This document shows positions 62,644 to 64,000 of a stretch of DNA of 64,000 nucleotides, in pieces (position 1 is the first letter of the stretch; every line of letters begins with the position of its first letter). Under the pieces are notes generated by a model. The model ran no database searches. It had not been told where the DNA came from and was given only the letters and a program-made list of their open reading frames with translations. Source of the DNA: Phylloscopus collybita (Eukaryota; Chordata; Aves; Passeriformes; Phylloscopidae); NCBI GenBank assembly GCA_027886175.1, contig JAJNNQ010000009.1, forward strand, positions 20,371,501 to 20,435,500. The letters are read 5' to 3'. A program made the position numbers and the translations under genes.

Positions 62644-64000
62644 GTAGAAAGTAAGATGTGAGCCTTTGCTTCACCCCTAAAAATAGGGGTTTTTATTTTC
62701 ATTTTTTTCTGTTATTTTTCTTCCAATTACTAGCTTCTAAATTAAATTACCAGTTTATGATAATACAGGCTCTTAACAAGTTACCCTCTCCTCTACCTCT
62801 TCTTCCTCTTCTCTAGGATTTCTTTTAAAAATAAGGTGTATTTCCTCTGTAAGCTAGTTTCTTTTTTAAACTACATGGTTTTCCCTTCCAATTACTGAAC
62901 TGGGGCTTTGGGGGCATCTAATTAAATGTTCTTAAACTGCTCCCAATTAATATAATTCTATTTCAGTTTAAGTTGTCTTCCACTTGAATGGGTTTATAAT
63001 TGCTTTCTAATTGCTAAGTTAGTCTTTTCAAAACATTAAGTAGATATCCATTAGTGGCATGATCTATAGTGAATGTTTAACTCAAGTTATATCATTGCCT
63101 TCATAACTTAGGTTTTCCGTTTTCATATATTTCATAGAATGAATTAATTTTGTAGTTTGCCTCTGTTTGGCTGCAGAAATCAGCTTGTACACTGCAATGT
63201 ACTACAGTTTTTAAAATTCTGATCAATGTAAACTAATGTAAATAAACATAGGGAAGGTTATTTTTCTGTTTTGTTTAAATACTCATGAAACTGTGGGTAG
63301 GATACCAATATCACCTTGTTAAGAAAAAAAGGAGAAATTACAGCAGTTGCCAGTTGGCTTTCCAGCTACTTTAGAAGGAGAAAGGGGATTTAATAACGTA
63401 CTATGACACAGGAAAAACAATTTTAAAGGCATTCAACCCCTGTTATTTTCATTTCAGGATAGACACTGCTTTTTCATATCCTGACTTTACTAACACATGT
63501 GTGAGTGAATTTGAAGTTGAATGACACACAAAATCACATAACATGTTTTTATCTGTATGCAAATGAACACTATAAATGGAATTCTTACAGCCTGGAATGA
63601 CTGAATTACTTTGGTTACTTTTTTTTTTCTTTTCTGCAGTAAAGGGGTGTATTTGAAGTGCTCCTTAGGATGAAGAGCAAGAAATCATCCTGTACTTTTC
63701 AGAGTTTTCATTATCTAATTTCTTTCTTTACTACCATGACCGAATTCTAATGGAGAGGTATGAAGAGTTAATGCAGGAGGTTTCTTCAACCTTCCTCCAG
63801 TTACCAAGTCTAAAGTTCAAATATATTAATACACTCTTACCAAAAATTCTTCATACTAAAATCATTCATAATTTGAATTAATGTTAGGGACAGAAACACT
63901 TCAAAGGAATAGAAGATTAGTTCATATAAATACACAAAATCTGAAAGCTCAAGTAGACATCTTAGTGCTAGCAAATCTTCAAATATGCTGGCTGACACTA

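Larger units (their letters stand above)
58430..64000. other. AT-rich non-coding DNA to the window end
   Basis: No known gene or transposon recognised. Listed separately are the hairpin at 59577-59603, poly(A) at 60252-60267, the candidate exon at 60418-60551, a 14-bp tandem duplication at 61771-61798 and an inverted repeat at 62614-62643. 58430-58560 is less AT-rich and may be an outward extension of the LTR. Confidence 0.5.

Overview
This looks like a stretch of bird nuclear genome, most likely from a songbird (passerine). It is AT-rich and non-coding in character. Several truncated CR1 LINE copies carry the CR1 3' signature (tandem ATTCTATGAT-like octamers). There are also LTRs of the kinds common in passerine genomes. 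I found no bacterial-type gene organisation, no rRNA or tRNA gene, no CRISPR array, and no exon of a known protein-coding gene. The window reads as a gene desert or the inside of a very large intron.

Layout. 1-6479 is AT-rich unique sequence with a perfect 18-bp-arm inverted repeat (3543-3580) and a (CATA)n microsatellite. 6480-7136 is a complete solo LTR on the minus strand with matching ttctc target duplications. 9029-9530 is an isolated GC- and CpG-rich patch, open in several frames, of unknown nature. 12345-12600 may be a very old CR1 relic. 20396-21232 (minus), 23318-24250 (plus) and 25567-26138 (plus) are a cluster of three CR1 fragments; the middle one keeps part of a dead reverse transcriptase. 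26139-48050 is a 22-kb AT-rich tract without recognisable elements.

48051-48597 is an LTR lacking a clear 5' end, with an internal A-tract. It is followed by CR1 fragments at 48950-49103 (plus) and 50388-50870 (minus). 57801-58398 is a second solo LTR (plus) with a 9-bp terminal inverted repeat, an aagag duplication and internal tandem cassettes. The rest, to 64000, is AT-rich unique DNA with one candidate spliced exon (60418-60551).

The only identifiable genes-in-part are the retroelement remnants. They do not act together as a system, and I did not find a convincing new biological system. The leads most worth checking are the CpG-rich patch at 9 kb, the splice-site-bounded segments at 47.7 and 60.5 kb, several blocks that look like conserved regulatory elements, and the internal structure of the 57.8-kb LTR. 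Identities rest on pattern recognition; no alignment was run.
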